DNA of 64,000 bases from NCBI GenBank assembly GCA_020853025.1, contig JADYZP010000028.1, positions 62,001 through 126,000 on the forward strand. Reading direction: 5' to 3'. Positions 22,701-30,871 of this stretch are shown piece by piece. A model generated the notes under the pieces. It was not told the DNA's origin, searched no databases, and was given only the letters and a program-made list of their open reading frames with translations. Every line of letters begins with the position of its first letter. Position 1 is the first letter of the stretch. This stretch comes from Burkholderiales bacterium (lineage in GTDB: Bacteria > Pseudomonadota > Gammaproteobacteria > Burkholderiales > Casimicrobiaceae). The position numbers were made by a program, and so were the translations under genes.

Positions 22701-23323
22701 GCAACGCACTTGAACCCTACCCAGCAGCCGGAATAGCGCGACATCGCCCAGCCGTGCAGGCCCAAGTCCAGGATCTCCTGCACCGACGACGGATACAGCA
22801 CCGGCATCATCGCCGCCGAGAACTGGTGATCCGATTGATGCGGGATCGTCGACGACTTGGCCGCATGATCGTCGCCGGCCAATACCAGCACGCCGCCGTA
22901 CTTCGACGTGCCGGCCATGTTCGCGTGCTTGAACACGTCGCCGCAGCGGTCGACGCCGGGGCCCTTGCCGTACCACATGGCAAAGACGCCATCGACCCTG
23001 GCACCCGGGTGCAGGTTGACCTGCTGCGTGCCCCAGATGGAGGTCGCCGCCAAGTCCTCGTTCAGCCCCGGCTGAAACCTGACGTTCGCGCGGTCAAGAA
23101 ATTTCTGCGCCTTCCACAGCGACTGATCAAGTGCGCCCAGCGGCGAGCCGCGATAGCCGGACACGAAGCCTCCGGTACGAAGCCCTGCGAGCTGGTCGCG
23201 CTGGTGCTGCAGGATGAGGAGGCGGACGAAGGCCTGCGCACCGGTCAGGAACACACGGCCGGAGTCGAGCTCGTACTTGTCGTCGAGCTTGACGTCGCGC
23301 AACAGGGGAAGCATTGCCGCCAT
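19793..23323 (-). CDS. Indolepyruvate ferredoxin oxidoreductase, fused alpha/beta form
   Basis: An enzyme of about 1,176 residues of the thiamine-diphosphate 2-oxoacid:ferredoxin oxidoreductase family. It decarboxylates aryl pyruvates to acyl-CoA. Visible parts are the N-terminal TPP-related domain (GFVSGYRGSPLGALD, FQPGLNEDLAATSIWG), the central TPP-binding domain (YFCSGCPHNTS, GIGCHVMAIWMD, ANLGDGTYYHSG), cysteine clusters for Fe-S centres (CEGCGDCGVASNC and CNKDFSCVKGFC), and the C-terminal gamma domain (VTGIGGTGVVTIGALLGMAA). The start at 23323 (MAAMLPLL) follows GTGGAG; an open extension upstream is not conserved. It overlaps the Lhr gene. Confidence 0.92.
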   Translation of the reverse strand: MAAMLPLLRDVKLDDKYELDSGRVFLTGAQAFVRLLILQHQRDQLAGLRTGGFVSGYRGSPLGALDQSLWKAQKFLDRANVRFQPGLNEDLAATSIWGTQQVNLHPGARVDGVFAMWYGKGPGVDRCGDVFKHANMAGTSKYGGVLVLAGDDHAAKSSTIPHQSDHQFSAAMMPVLYPSSVQEILDLGLHGWAMSRYSGCWVGFKCVADTVESSASVYVDPTRTQIIVPDDFALPPDGVSIRWPDGFLDTETRMHDYKVYAALHYCRINRLNRIVIDSPKPRLGIATSGKSYQDVRQALEDLGITDDDAAQMGLRVYKIAMPWPLEPEGVRNFAEGLDEILVVEEKRQIVEYQLKEQLYNWRDDVRPRVVGKFDEKGEWVRPHGDWLLPAAGELTPAMIARVIARRIERLDLHSRRMEQLRARVDWINAKEAALAKPRIALVRQPYFCSGCPHNTSTRLPEGSRATAGIGCHVMAIWMDRSTSEFTHMGGEGVPWIGQAPFTDEKHIFANLGDGTYYHSGILAIRAAVAADVNITYKILYNDAVAMTGGQPVDGPLTPADIARQVAAEGVKRVIVVSDEPGKYPSGSFAGDIRIHHRDELDAVQRELREIPGVTVLLYDQTCAAEKRRRRKRGKYPDPARRVIINELVCEGCGDCGVASNCVSVAPVETEFGRKRTIDQSSCNKDFSCVKGFCPAFVTVEGGTLRKPTQAQAADFSDLPDPVLPGTAQPYSILVTGIGGTGVVTIGALLGMAAHLEGKGGSVLDMTGLAQKNGAVVSHVRIADTPERIHATRIAAGEASLVLACDILTSVGYEALAKMQKGVTRALVNTARVMPAQFTREPDLAFPAGSMEQEIKDAVGPGDAEFLDATKLATGLMGDSIATNLFMVGYAYQRGLIPVSAAAILKAIELNATAVESNTRSFQWGRLAVVLPAEVAAAAVPAAARPDSQRPSQSLEETISRRVQFLTGYHDAAYAQRYAALVAKVGDAEARIVPGITDLTEAVARYYFKLLAIKDEYEVARLYAESDFAQRVDAQFEGDYKLSFHLAPPIFNKPDPVTGVPRKATYGPWLMRAFALLAKMRRLRGTAFDVFGRTAERRMERALIGEYETVIAEIVAGLTPAHHAIAVELASIPEHIRGYGHVKDAHVKAAKMREAALLAAFRSPEPATTPAVVRMPA

Positions 23324-23428
23324 CGTGGTCACTCCACAAAAATCGTGTCTTGGGGACGCGCGGCCGCCTGATAGGCGTCCGCTGCGCACGCAGCGCGGAG
23401 ATCGTGTCTTCGCTGTGCGAAGGCGTGC

Positions 23429-23685
23429 ATTCTACGCCGCCGGCGCGACCGATTTCGGCCGCGGCCCGCACCCGGTGGGAGACCTCATGGCGCCCGATCG
23501 CGTACCGTTGTGGGCGTTGATCCTCACGATCGTGATCCCGACGGTTTATTTTTCGATCCTGTCCATGTTGATCGGGCTCATCTTCCGCGGTGCCGCGTAT
23601 GAGTTCCGGCATCTGTCGGAGCACGTGACGGCCTTCCTTGCCGCACTCGGCATCTTCGGCATGGCGTATCTTGGCATCAGCATCA
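23429..23685 (+). pseudogene. Collapsed copy of the cioA-cioB junction and cioB; 100-codon ORF 23487-23789
   Basis: This stretch is a diverged duplicate of parts of the oxidase genes at 43.6-46.0 kb. It copies the 3' end of cioA (ARPISAAARTR, stop TAG changed to TGG), the cioB Shine-Dalgarno and start (GGAGACCTCATGG), codons 1-13 of cioB, then the segments around IPAVYFPILFMLIGLIFRG and HVTPFLAALGIFGMAYLG. Relative to cioB three deletions of 189, 435 and 6 bp are present; all are multiples of three. The ATG at 23487 thus reads through all blocks and on to a stop at 23789 (100 residues, two or three membrane segments). Homology stops at the 3' end of the neighbouring gene. It is probably a relic, though expression is possible. 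Confidence 0.8.
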
Positions 23686-24126
23686 CAGAAAGTGCCGCCT
23701 TCGCATTCCGACAACACGACGATAAATCAATGCTGCCAGGATGCTTCCGACAAATGTCTCGACAATTCCTGGAAGGAGACCGACGTTGATTCGAACGAGA
23801 AGTGGCCGCAGCAGGAGCGTGGAGATGACGAACAGTGCACCAAATGCGAAAGCAAGCGAGAAGCGATGCCTCTCCCACTTCGATGCCTCATTCGCGTTAA
23901 ACGCAATCAAACCTATTCGAAATCCCAACGCATTGAATAGCGAAAGAATCAGGTAGAAAAGAAGAGCCCAATCCAGGGAATTGTCCTTTCCGGCGTTGGC
24001 CCACCGCGGAATGTAGGGAAGTGCGGCCGCCATTGCCCCAAACACCATGAATTCCCCCAACGCATAGGCAAAGCTGCGCCGCCAAAGCGCAGTTCCTGCT
24101 TGCGACTCGTTTGCCACGACGCCCAT
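23683..24126 (-). CDS. Hypothetical inner-membrane protein
   Basis: A 147-residue protein with four predicted transmembrane segments (about 17-40, 52-75, 88-108, 112-137) and charged loops, ending in RRVVGMRRRHFL. It has lower GC and different codon choice from its neighbours. No family was recognised. Its 3' end abuts the cioB relic and overlaps the tail of that relic's open frame on the other strand. The coherent hydrophobic pattern supports a real gene. Confidence 0.55.
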   Translation of the reverse strand: MGVVANESQAGTALWRRSFAYALGEFMVFGAMAAALPYIPRWANAGKDNSLDWALLFYLILSLFNALGFRIGLIAFNANEASKWERHRFSLAFAFGALFVISTLLLRPLLVRINVGLLPGIVETFVGSILAALIYRRVVGMRRRHFL

Positions 24127-24322
24127 TCACGAAGTCAGTCAGCCGGCCGGCCGCCGATGGCGCTCGCCAAACACAACAGACGTGCCCGGCGGGTCCGGTC
24201 GAGCCAAGGCCTCACTCGGCGCCGCCTTCAAGCGGAAAGACGAATGCAGCCTCTTCCGGCAGATGAGCCGTGCGAAGAGTCGCAGCCGAGAGAAAATCCG
24301 GGGCCAAAATAAATCTACTCGT

Positions 24323-24424
24323 TCAATACGTACCCATGTAGTCACGCTTGCCGATGGCCATGCCGTTGTGGCGCAGGATGGCGTAGGCCGTGCTGACGTG
24401 AAATAGGAACAGAGTGGGTGTACA
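24323..24424 (-). pseudogene. C-terminal fragment of a DUF1993 protein
   Basis: On the minus strand the frame reads FHVSTAYAILRHNGMAIGKRDYMG and stops at a TGA; written in parts, FHVSTAYAILRHNG plus IGKRDYMG is the conserved end of DUF1993 family proteins. Upstream of it the frame is interrupted and no DUF1993 N-terminus is present. It is a remnant of a deleted gene. Confidence 0.65.
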
Positions 24425-25157
24425 TCGGATGGTTCATGGGGAATCCTATCGGAAATCATTCAGTCCATACGATACAGGCTATGAGCGTCGAACTTACCTA
24501 TCCTCGAGGACTTCCACCCGCAAGAACGTACTCTGTGTGACCCATGGTCGGGTGATGGTTTGAGATCCCCAGGCATCGAGTTTCGTGCAGGCCACCCGTC
24601 TCACCCTGAATGGTGCCTCCCGTGCGTGTCGCATGTCGATCGATTTCGTCGTCGATTTTCTGGGCTCAGTTCGACAGAGCGCGGCATTGATGGGCGTGGC
24701 GAGCTGCACTTCGCTGACATTTCGCGGCCAGCCAGGTTTGCGCTCGTTGTGCAGACCGGCCATCGCACGTTTGCGATAGCGCGCACGACACAGCTTTGCG
24801 GTTGGTCGGTCGGCTCGGCCGAAACCGACGTGCGACTGCGCTGCTCGACTCGCCATCCGCCATGCGCAGGATCATCTGCGCTCGCCGCATCAACGCCGCG
24901 GGCAGACTCTGCTACCGCGCGACCGATTCGCGCTGCACACGGTCCTCCGCGCTCGCAACCCATGCCTTTGCCGGTCTCTGTGTCTTCCTCGCCGACCATT
25001 TCCTGGTCCAGGGATACAACCTGGACCATGCCCCGCATGCAGATGCGAATGCGGAACATCGCACCAGCCCGTCTGCTCGGAAGGCGACGTTCACCGAATC
25101 AAGTTGTCCGATGAACGGGGCGCAGACACAGGTACGTTCGAAGGGATCAGGCCTTCG
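24425..25157. other. Region without a recognised gene
   Basis: About 730 bp. Open frames exist on both strands but none has a convincing domain, hydrophobic pattern or Shine-Dalgarno. Given the neighbouring DUF1993 and cioB remnants it is probably decayed sequence. Confidence 0.4.
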
Positions 25158-25706
25158 CTAATGCTTCCACTTGATCGAGCAGCCAATACTCGCTGCCTGC
25201 GTTGCCGGCCCCAGACCGCTGCGCGCGATCTGGACCATGGCAGCGAAGAGCTCGCGCGCAGCGCCGGGTTTTGCCAAGCGCCCGGCGTCGTCGATGCAAC
25301 CTCGATATTGCAGGCTCAGACCGGCGTTGAAACCGAAGAAATCGGGTGTGCACACGGCGCCGTAATCGCGCGCCACCTGCTGGCTTTCGTCCCATAGGTA
25401 CGGAAACGGAAAGCGCAGGCGCTCGGCGAGCGCCTTCATGTTGTCGAACGAGTCCTCCGGATAGTCTGCCGCGTCGTTGCTGCAGATCGCCACCGAGCCG
25501 ACGCCGTGTCCGGCGAGTTCGGTCGCGTCGCGAATGATCTTGTCCAGCACGGCCTTGACGTACGGGCAGTGGTTGCAGATGAACATGACCAGCAAGCCGT
25601 TCGGTCCGCGAACCGCGTCACGGGTATGGCGACGGCCATCAGTGCCAGGCAGATCGAAGTCGGGTGCGCTCCGGCCGAGGTCGCCGGGTGTCGTCGAAAT
25701 GGCCAT
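25158..25706 (-). CDS. Thioredoxin-fold redoxin (AhpC/TSA-like)
   Basis: A 182-residue protein with a thioredoxin fold: GRSAPDFDLPGTDGRRHT, then LLVMFICNHCPYVKAVLDK, AICSNDAADYPEDSFDNM, PYLWDESQQVARDYGAVCTPDFFGF. The redox motif is HCPYV, so the second cysteine of a CxxC pair is missing, as in a common subgroup of thioredoxin-family proteins; CTPDFF contributes another cysteine. A reductase or peroxidase function is inferred from the fold. The start at 25706 (MAISTTPGDLG) is preceded by GGAGG; a longer in-frame start is unlikely. Confidence 0.8.
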   Translation of the reverse strand: MAISTTPGDLGRSAPDFDLPGTDGRRHTRDAVRGPNGLLVMFICNHCPYVKAVLDKIIRDATELAGHGVGSVAICSNDAADYPEDSFDNMKALAERLRFPFPYLWDESQQVARDYGAVCTPDFFGFNAGLSLQYRGCIDDAGRLAKPGAARELFAAMVQIARSGLGPATQAASIGCSIKWKH

Positions 25707-25905
25707 GATTCCCTCCGCGAAGATTCGTGGGAAAGGCAATCCGCGCACCGAACCGCGGGTGTCGCTGATGAATGCCATGGCCGTTCAATGCGGCCGATCG
25801 TCCAGCTTCCGCAAGCGCCAGTTTCCCACATCCATCAATCAACGACTGCCTCGAAACGCGCTGCCATGGCCGCGGATGGTCGAACTCGGTTCCATCGTCG
25901 ACGGT

Positions 25906-26811
25906 CTACGGCGCAGCGGGGGACGCCTTTTGCCAACTCGCGTCCGGGTCGTACGCCTTGATCGCCCGGGCGAGCGCATCGGTATTCGGTCCGAGGCTCT
26001 TCTGGTACACGATCCCGTCCTGATTGACGATGAACGTCATGACGCCGGTGTCGTCGAACTTCGCCGGCCACGCGACGAGCGCGTAGCCCTCGGTCATCCG
26101 GCCGTTCTTGACGTAGCTCTTCGCACCGCCGGGCGCGTTCGTCCCTTGCGCGGTCAGGATCTTGTACAGGTATCCGTGATACGGATGGCCGGCCTTGGCG
26201 TCCGCGAACTCCGCGCCGAGCGGGCTTTCCGGCTCACCCGGAAGTGACGCCCAATACAGGCCGTCGTGCTTGCCCGGCGTCGACAGGGCATGCTTCGCGT
26301 ACTCGAGGACGCCGTCGCCGTTCCAGTCCGTCTGGTGATATTCCCTTTGCGCGTCCGTGTAGGTGAGCGCCACCTGGATCGCCGCCAGTTCGTTGCGGCC
26401 GATGCGGCGGGTGCGCATTTCCTCCGGCGCGCCCTTGGTGTCGAATTGCCAGCCCGCGGCGGTCTTCACGATCGGGATCGGCAGCGTCCAGCCATTCTTG
26501 CCCACACCAAGAAACGCCTTGTCGTTGCCCGCCGGCACAATCGCGTGCCCACGCGCCCACGCCGCGAGGAAGTTGGTGATGTTGTCCGGATCGCTTTTGC
26601 TGCTGGGAAAGTATTTCCGGTAATCCGCCCCGACCACCGCCTTGATCGCGTCGGTGTCGTGCCTTGCGATGCCGTCGACCAGCGCCTCGGCCGCCGCTTC
26701 GGGTGTCGGAAAGGCTTTTTGCGCGAAAGCGAGCGGCGCCAGCAGGAGCGACGCCGCCACGGCAGCCACCTTCACGATGTGCTTGAAATTCGTCATCTTC
26801 GAGCCTTCCAT
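25906..26811 (-). CDS. DUF2950 family exported protein
   Basis: A protein of about 301 residues (296 if the second ATG at 26796 is used; both have a good Shine-Dalgarno). A signal peptide ends at LLLAPLAFA. The mature part contains AFPTPEAAAEALVDGIARHD, YRKYFPSSKSDPDNI, the DWNGDGVLEYAKH segment and GYALVAWPAKFDDTGVMTF, which mark DUF2950. The family has no assigned function and is regularly encoded directly after a DUF3300 gene. Here the ATG at 26811 sits one base after the DUF3300 stop (TGAGATG), implying translational coupling. Confidence 0.85.
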   Translation of the reverse strand: MEGSKMTNFKHIVKVAAVAASLLLAPLAFAQKAFPTPEAAAEALVDGIARHDTDAIKAVVGADYRKYFPSSKSDPDNITNFLAAWARGHAIVPAGNDKAFLGVGKNGWTLPIPIVKTAAGWQFDTKGAPEEMRTRRIGRNELAAIQVALTYTDAQREYHQTDWNGDGVLEYAKHALSTPGKHDGLYWASLPGEPESPLGAEFADAKAGHPYHGYLYKILTAQGTNAPGGAKSYVKNGRMTEGYALVAWPAKFDDTGVMTFIVNQDGIVYQKSLGPNTDALARAIKAYDPDASWQKASPAAP

Positions 26812-26812
26812 C

Positions 26813-28245
26813 TCAACGCCTCCGTCCGCCGCCACCACCACCGCCCGAAGGCCGGCCACCACCGCCACCCGCCGCGGGTCGCGCACCGCCGCCGCCGCTG
26901 GGGCGCTGCGCCGCGGCCTGGCTGGCCCTGCCGCGATCCATCTGCGCGCCAGCCTGCGGGCTGTTGGCGCCCCGCAGCGCGTTGTCGCGGCTCGCGGACT
27001 GAGCGCGCTGTCGCGCCGCGTCGCGGTCCGCGTTCTGCGCCCGGTTCTGCGCCGCACTCCGGTCGATGTTCTGTGCCCGGTTCTGCGCGGCGCTGCGATC
27101 AACGTTCTGTGCCCGGTTCTGCGCGGCGCTGCGATCAACGTTCTGCGCTCGGTTCTGCGCGGCGCTGCGGTCGACGCTTTGCGCCCGCTCGCGCGCCGAC
27201 CCACTGCCGGCATCGATGCCGCGGTTCTGCATCGCCTGATTCGCCCGCTCGCGACTGGCGTCACGGCTCGCGTCCCTGCCGCGGTATTGCTCGCGGTTGC
27301 CCGACTGGTGCCGGTTTTGAAGATCCCGGCGCGTCGAGTCGCCGCCCCGGTATGGCGTATTGCCGCGCCGATCCGGATTGTGATTCCAGTTCGCGTTCCT
27401 GTTGTTGCTGTCGATCCGGCGGTTGACGTTGATGTTGTTGTAGCGATTGACGTTGATGTTGACGCTGTTGTGGCCCCAGCCCCCGCCCCAGCGGACGCCG
27501 CCCCACAGCGCGTTGGTTACGCCAATGCCCACACCCCAGGCAATGCCGGTCGCGATGGGCCGCGACCACCAGAAGCCCGGTGGCGGCGGAAAGAAGAACG
27601 GCGGGTACACGCCACCCACGGCCACGGTCCGTACACGACCGTCGGGTTGAAGGACGGCACAAAGACCACCGACGGTTGCGCCGGCTCGATCACGATGACC
27701 TGCGGTGGCGGCGCCGACTGCTGCACGACCACCGTCTGTGTGGCCGATGGGGGTGCGGGCTCCGGCGCCTGCATCGACACCTTGACCTGTTCGTTCGACT
27801 TGAGATTGCCCGCGGCCTGTGCCTTCTGGCGAAGCCGCTGCACGGAGTTCATGACGTCGTCAGGCTGCGCGAGGAACGCGTCGCCGATGTTGCGCACCCA
27901 GTCGGGCTGTCCGCCGAAGGTGATGAGCACTTCGGGGAACGCGACCAGCGACGCAACCGACGGATCCCACGGCTCGTTCTCGACCATTTTCACCGCAGCG
28001 TCGCCCTTGGCGTCGGGATGTGCCTTCGACCACGCCGCGGCCGCGGCGAAATCCTCGGGATAGGTCGTGGCCATCAGCAGCTGGGCCAGCAGCGAATCCG
28101 GATACAGCGCGATCTGTGCCGTCAGCTGATCGAGCTGCTCGTTAGAGAACGGCTTATCGCCGGATTGCGCGAGCACATGCACTGGCAGTGCCAAAGCGAG
28201 CACAGCCACGAAGTACCACAGTGATTTCAAAACAAACTTTTGCAC
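26813..28245 (-). pseudogene. DUF3300 family exported protein, interrupted by a frameshift
   Basis: The 5' frame (start 28245) gives a signal peptide and a full DUF3300 domain (FSNEQLDQLTAQIALYPDS, LLAQLLMATTYPEDF, WDPSVASLVAFPEVL) up to NPTVVYGPWPWVA. Around 27600-27625 the reading shifts. The other frame continues naturally with YPPFFFPPPPGFWW, a glycine-rich membrane-like segment, an Asn-rich NINVNRYNNINVNRR part, six 12-residue repeats and a Gly-rich tail to 26813. A one-base deletion (or two-base insertion) explains the split. It could be a sequencing or assembly error, a true lesion, or recoding. It is the upstream partner of the DUF2950 gene. Total length about 475 residues if repaired. 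Confidence 0.8.
27033..27190 (-). repeat. 36-bp tandem repeats inside the DUF3300 gene
   Basis: At least four near-identical 36-bp units encode the 12-residue repeat RAQNVDRSAAQN and variants (V/I/A at the sixth position), with degenerate units at both ends. The part is low-complexity and probably elongated or disordered. Confidence 0.8.
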
Positions 28246-28395
28246 GATATTCCTCGAAGGCTGGTGTCGCTTTCTGCAATCCCTTGGTTTGTCGGGCGCG
28301 CCCCCCGCGTTCCGCTTCTCCGATGTGCGGGCGACCCTCTACACTATCATCAGTCGCTCTCAAGCGACCAAGGCCGCGCGCAATGGGCGCCTTCG

Positions 28396-28536
28396 ATGCG
28401 GGTCGCGGTGGGGCAGTGGCTGATGCAGTCGTCCAGCGACATCTTCCTGGGTTGGCTGCGCGGCCGGCGCGGCCACGACTTCTACGCGCGACAGTTGCGC
28501 GACATGAAGATGTCTATGCCCGTGGAAGGGTTCAGC
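28396..28536 (+). pseudogene. DUF2252 protein fragment
   Basis: The frame reads VAVGQWLMQSSSDIFLGWL, then DFYARQLRDMKMSMPVE, a well-conserved internal part of DUF2252 proteins (phosphotransferase-like fold, usually above 400 residues). Neither the N-terminal nor the C-terminal parts are present; the frame then runs into an unrelated alkyl sulfatase fragment. Remnant. Confidence 0.65.
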
Positions 28537-28865
28537 GCGGTTCACTCCGCTCGCCTTGCATGCGGGTGCTGCGCAGGCGCAAGGCGCCGCGGTAGGCCTT
28601 CCTCCCGCGCAGGTCAAGCACTTCGATCCGAACGGCAGCCCGCCGTCGGCTTTCACGCTCGAACTGCGCAAGGGCGTCACCGCCACGCTGCCGTTCGCGG
28701 ACAAGCGTGACTTCGAGGAGGCCAAGAAGGGCTTCATCGCCGAGCCACCCTACAAGAAGATCATGGCCGATGCCGGGTAGGTGGCCTGGGACATGGGCAG
28801 CTACCAGTGGCTGCTCCAGGACAAAAGGACTTCCCGAGCATCCGCGCCGAGCAGCGCGGCTACCA
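28535..28865 (+). pseudogene. N-terminal fragment of an alkyl/aryl sulfatase (SdsA-like)
   Basis: After a partial signal peptide (LALHAGAAQAQ) the sequence KHFDPNGSPPSAFTLELRKG, ATLPFADKRDFEEAKKGF and EPPYKKIMADAG matches the N-terminus of metallo-beta-lactamase-fold alkyl sulfatases. A TAG at 28778 interrupts the frame, VAWDMGSYQWLLQ continues after it, then a frameshift leads to KDFPSIRAEQRGYHAG. The metal-binding HxHxDH part is absent. Clearly decayed. Confidence 0.75.
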
Positions 28866-29429
28866 CGCAGGCAGCCATGCAACGAACGAAGCATGCCGAG
28901 CGCTCGAGCAAGCCTGCGCGGTGTATGGGTGCCATGGTGGTCGGATGGTGTTGTGCGCTGTCGCGGCCAATGTAGGGAAAATCCCGCCGCATCAACACTT
29001 CGTCAGTTCAACCCTGCTGGCCTTGGCGCTACGCACCGCCGTGCCTGCCGCCGCCGCTGCAGCCTGCCACTGTTCGGCCTACTTCAACGTACTGGCACCC
29101 GGCTCGAAGGACGGCGCCATCTTCAACAGTTCCAGCGACGGCAACCATTGTGCCGGGCAACCGCAGGAGTCCGGCGAATACACGATGCGTGTGTACCGGT
29201 ATCGCAACCAGGCGCTCCGGGCACCACGGTCAGCAAGCAGGGTGACGAGTGGCCGCTCGCGGTCAACGACTTCGAGCATTGCCGCGTGCCGGAGGCCGTG
29301 GGCAACGGCGGCTGTCCGTGCGGGCTTCGTCCGAACCAGCGTCTTGTTGCACGTGGACTCATTGCCAACTGGTGTTTGCCACGCTGTAATCTCGAATCGC
29401 TTCCACAACCCATCCTGAAAGGCGCAACC
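28866..29429. other. Decayed region between the sulfatase fragment and the DUF502 gene
   Basis: Frames here include a Cys- and Gly-containing stretch (YFNVLAPGSKDGAIFN then GEYTMRVYRYRNQA, about 29080-29220) resembling small exported proteins, but it is broken by frame changes. No intact gene is supported. Confidence 0.35.
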
Positions 29430-30032
29430 ATGACACTGCCGCTGAAACCGCTGAAGACCACGCTGATCGGCGGGCTCGTCTTCCTGCTGCCGCTGATCGT
29501 GGTGCTTACCGTGGTGGGCCAGGGCGTGGCGCTGGTGGCCGGCTTTGCCACAGCGCTCGCCTCGCACTTCCCTCAACGAGAGATCGGCGGTGTGGCTGTC
29601 GCCTCGCTGGTGGCTCTCGCCCTGGTGCTGCTGCTGTGCTACGGCGCGGGGCTGTTGGCGCGCGCGGCCGTCGGGCGCGCGCTGTCGGAAAGCTTCGAGA
29701 ATCGTTTACACGCGCTGTACCCGCGCTACACCGTCATCAAGGCCATGACGCAAGGCCTGGGTGTAGCCGCCGCGCACAACGGGCCGCGTACCGTGCTGGT
29801 CAGCTTCGACGACCTCCAACAGGTGGCTATGGAGGTCGAGCGTCTGGCCGACGGTAGGGTGGTGGTGTTCCTGCCCGGTGCGCCCGACCCGTGGTCGGGC
29901 AGCGTGGTGCTGGTAGCGGCCGAGCGTGTGGCAGCCCTATCCTTTGACCTGGCGGCGCTGAGCCGCAGCCTCAAGGGCCTCGGGCGCGGCAGCGCCGCGC
30001 TGCTCGACCCACCGCCCCGATTGCCGGCCTGA
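29430..30032 (+). CDS. DUF502 family membrane protein
   Basis: A 200-residue protein with two transmembrane segments (about 12-38 and 49-74) followed by a soluble domain. The opening KTTLIGGLVFLLPLIVVLTV and the middle ESFENRLHALYPRYTVIKAM, then FLPGAPDPWSGSVVLV, follow the DUF502 pattern (small membrane proteins of unknown function, common in proteobacteria). The ATG at 29430 is preceded by GAAAGG. It is intact, although surrounded by gene remnants. Confidence 0.75.
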   Translation: MTLPLKPLKTTLIGGLVFLLPLIVVLTVVGQGVALVAGFATALASHFPQREIGGVAVASLVALALVLLLCYGAGLLARAAVGRALSESFENRLHALYPRYTVIKAMTQGLGVAAAHNGPRTVLVSFDDLQQVAMEVERLADGRVVVFLPGAPDPWSGSVVLVAAERVAALSFDLAALSRSLKGLGRGSAALLDPPPRLPA

Positions 30033-30084
30033 CGCCGATCGCCGCGGCACCAGCGGCTCAGCGCCAGCCGCGCACGTTCTTCAG

Positions 30085-30640
30085 TTATTCTTCGATCTTG
30101 CTCAGATTGAAAGAACCAGGCGATTGGCTCGGCGGGAAATCCTTCATCGACAGCAGGAACTGCCCGGCCAGCGCCTGGATCGGCACGAGCACGAAAGGCC
30201 GCTCGAGGAACCAGTCGTTGTAGGTGTTCGAGTTGTGCTGCGCTTTCTCGAATGGGTCGCGCCGCAGGTTGAACAGCAGCGGCACCCGCAGTTCGGTGAA
30301 GGGCTCGCGCCAAACACCGAAGGCTTGGCCGCGGTTTTCCAGGAATACGACCTTCCAGTCGGTGTAGCGCGCGGCGACGATCTGGCCGTCGTCGTTGACG
30401 TACCAGAACTCCTTGCGCGGTGACTCCTTGGTGTTGCCGCTGACGTAGTCGAGCTGGTTGTAGCCGTCCAGGTGGTTGTGGTAGCTGCGGCCATTGAGCG
30501 ACACGCCGTTCAACAACTGCTCCTTGATGTCGGGCGCACCGGCGGCGGCGGCGACCGTTTCGTCGTCGATGGTTTCCATGCGCTTCTTCGTCAACGGGCC
30601 GGTGTTTTCGATGCGCCGGCCGCCGCTGCCGTCGGCACAG
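30085..30640 (-). pseudogene. Arylsulfatase remnant with a large internal deletion
   Basis: The open frame joins two distant parts of a sulfatase of about 550 residues: RRIENTGPLTKKRMETIDDE (normally in the middle) and GAPDIKEQLLNG followed by HLDGYNQLDYVSGN, SPRKEFWYVNDDG, TYNDWFLERPFVLVP, SMKDFPPSQSPGSFNL (the C-terminal end). About 200 residues are missing between them and the N-terminal third, which holds the formylglycine cysteine site, is absent. It cannot be a functional sulfatase. Confidence 0.75.
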
Positions 30641-30871
30641 GTGTGCAGCACACCGCGCGAGCGCGAGGTCATGCTGCTGGTGACGGCCGGCAAGACCAGC
30701 AAGGAAGTCGCCAGAGTCTTCGCGATCAGCCCGCGGACCGTCGAGATTCATTGTATGCGCCTCATGGACAAGATGCGGGTGCGATCGCTCGCCGATCTGG
30801 TTCACATGGCGATCGCGCGGCGACCATGCGCGGGGGCCGGCGCAGGCGGGCTGACGGCGCACGCGCCGTAG
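30639..30871 (+). pseudogene. LuxR/FixJ-type HTH fragment
   Basis: The plus strand encodes STPREREVMLLVTAGKTSKE, VFAISPRTVEIHCMRLMDKM and SLADLVHMAIA, a complete LuxR-type DNA-binding domain like that of FixJ/NarL response regulators. The receiver domain is missing; upstream the frame is simply the antisense of the arylsulfatase remnant. The two remnants meet at about 30640. Truncated response-regulator gene. Confidence 0.65.

Noticed and set aside
24601-25059. Minus-strand open frame of 152 codons
   Set aside because: No hydrophobic pattern, domain, or Shine-Dalgarno; rich in Arg/Ser/Pro as expected of non-coding GC-rich DNA.
27033-27190. Regular 36-bp repeats as a possible CRISPR array
   Set aside because: The units are contiguous without spacers and encode 12-residue repeats in the DUF3300 frame.
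26266-28063. Plus-strand open frames opposite DUF2950/DUF3300
   Set aside because: They mirror the repeat-rich minus-strand genes and show no signal peptide, start site or domain of their own.
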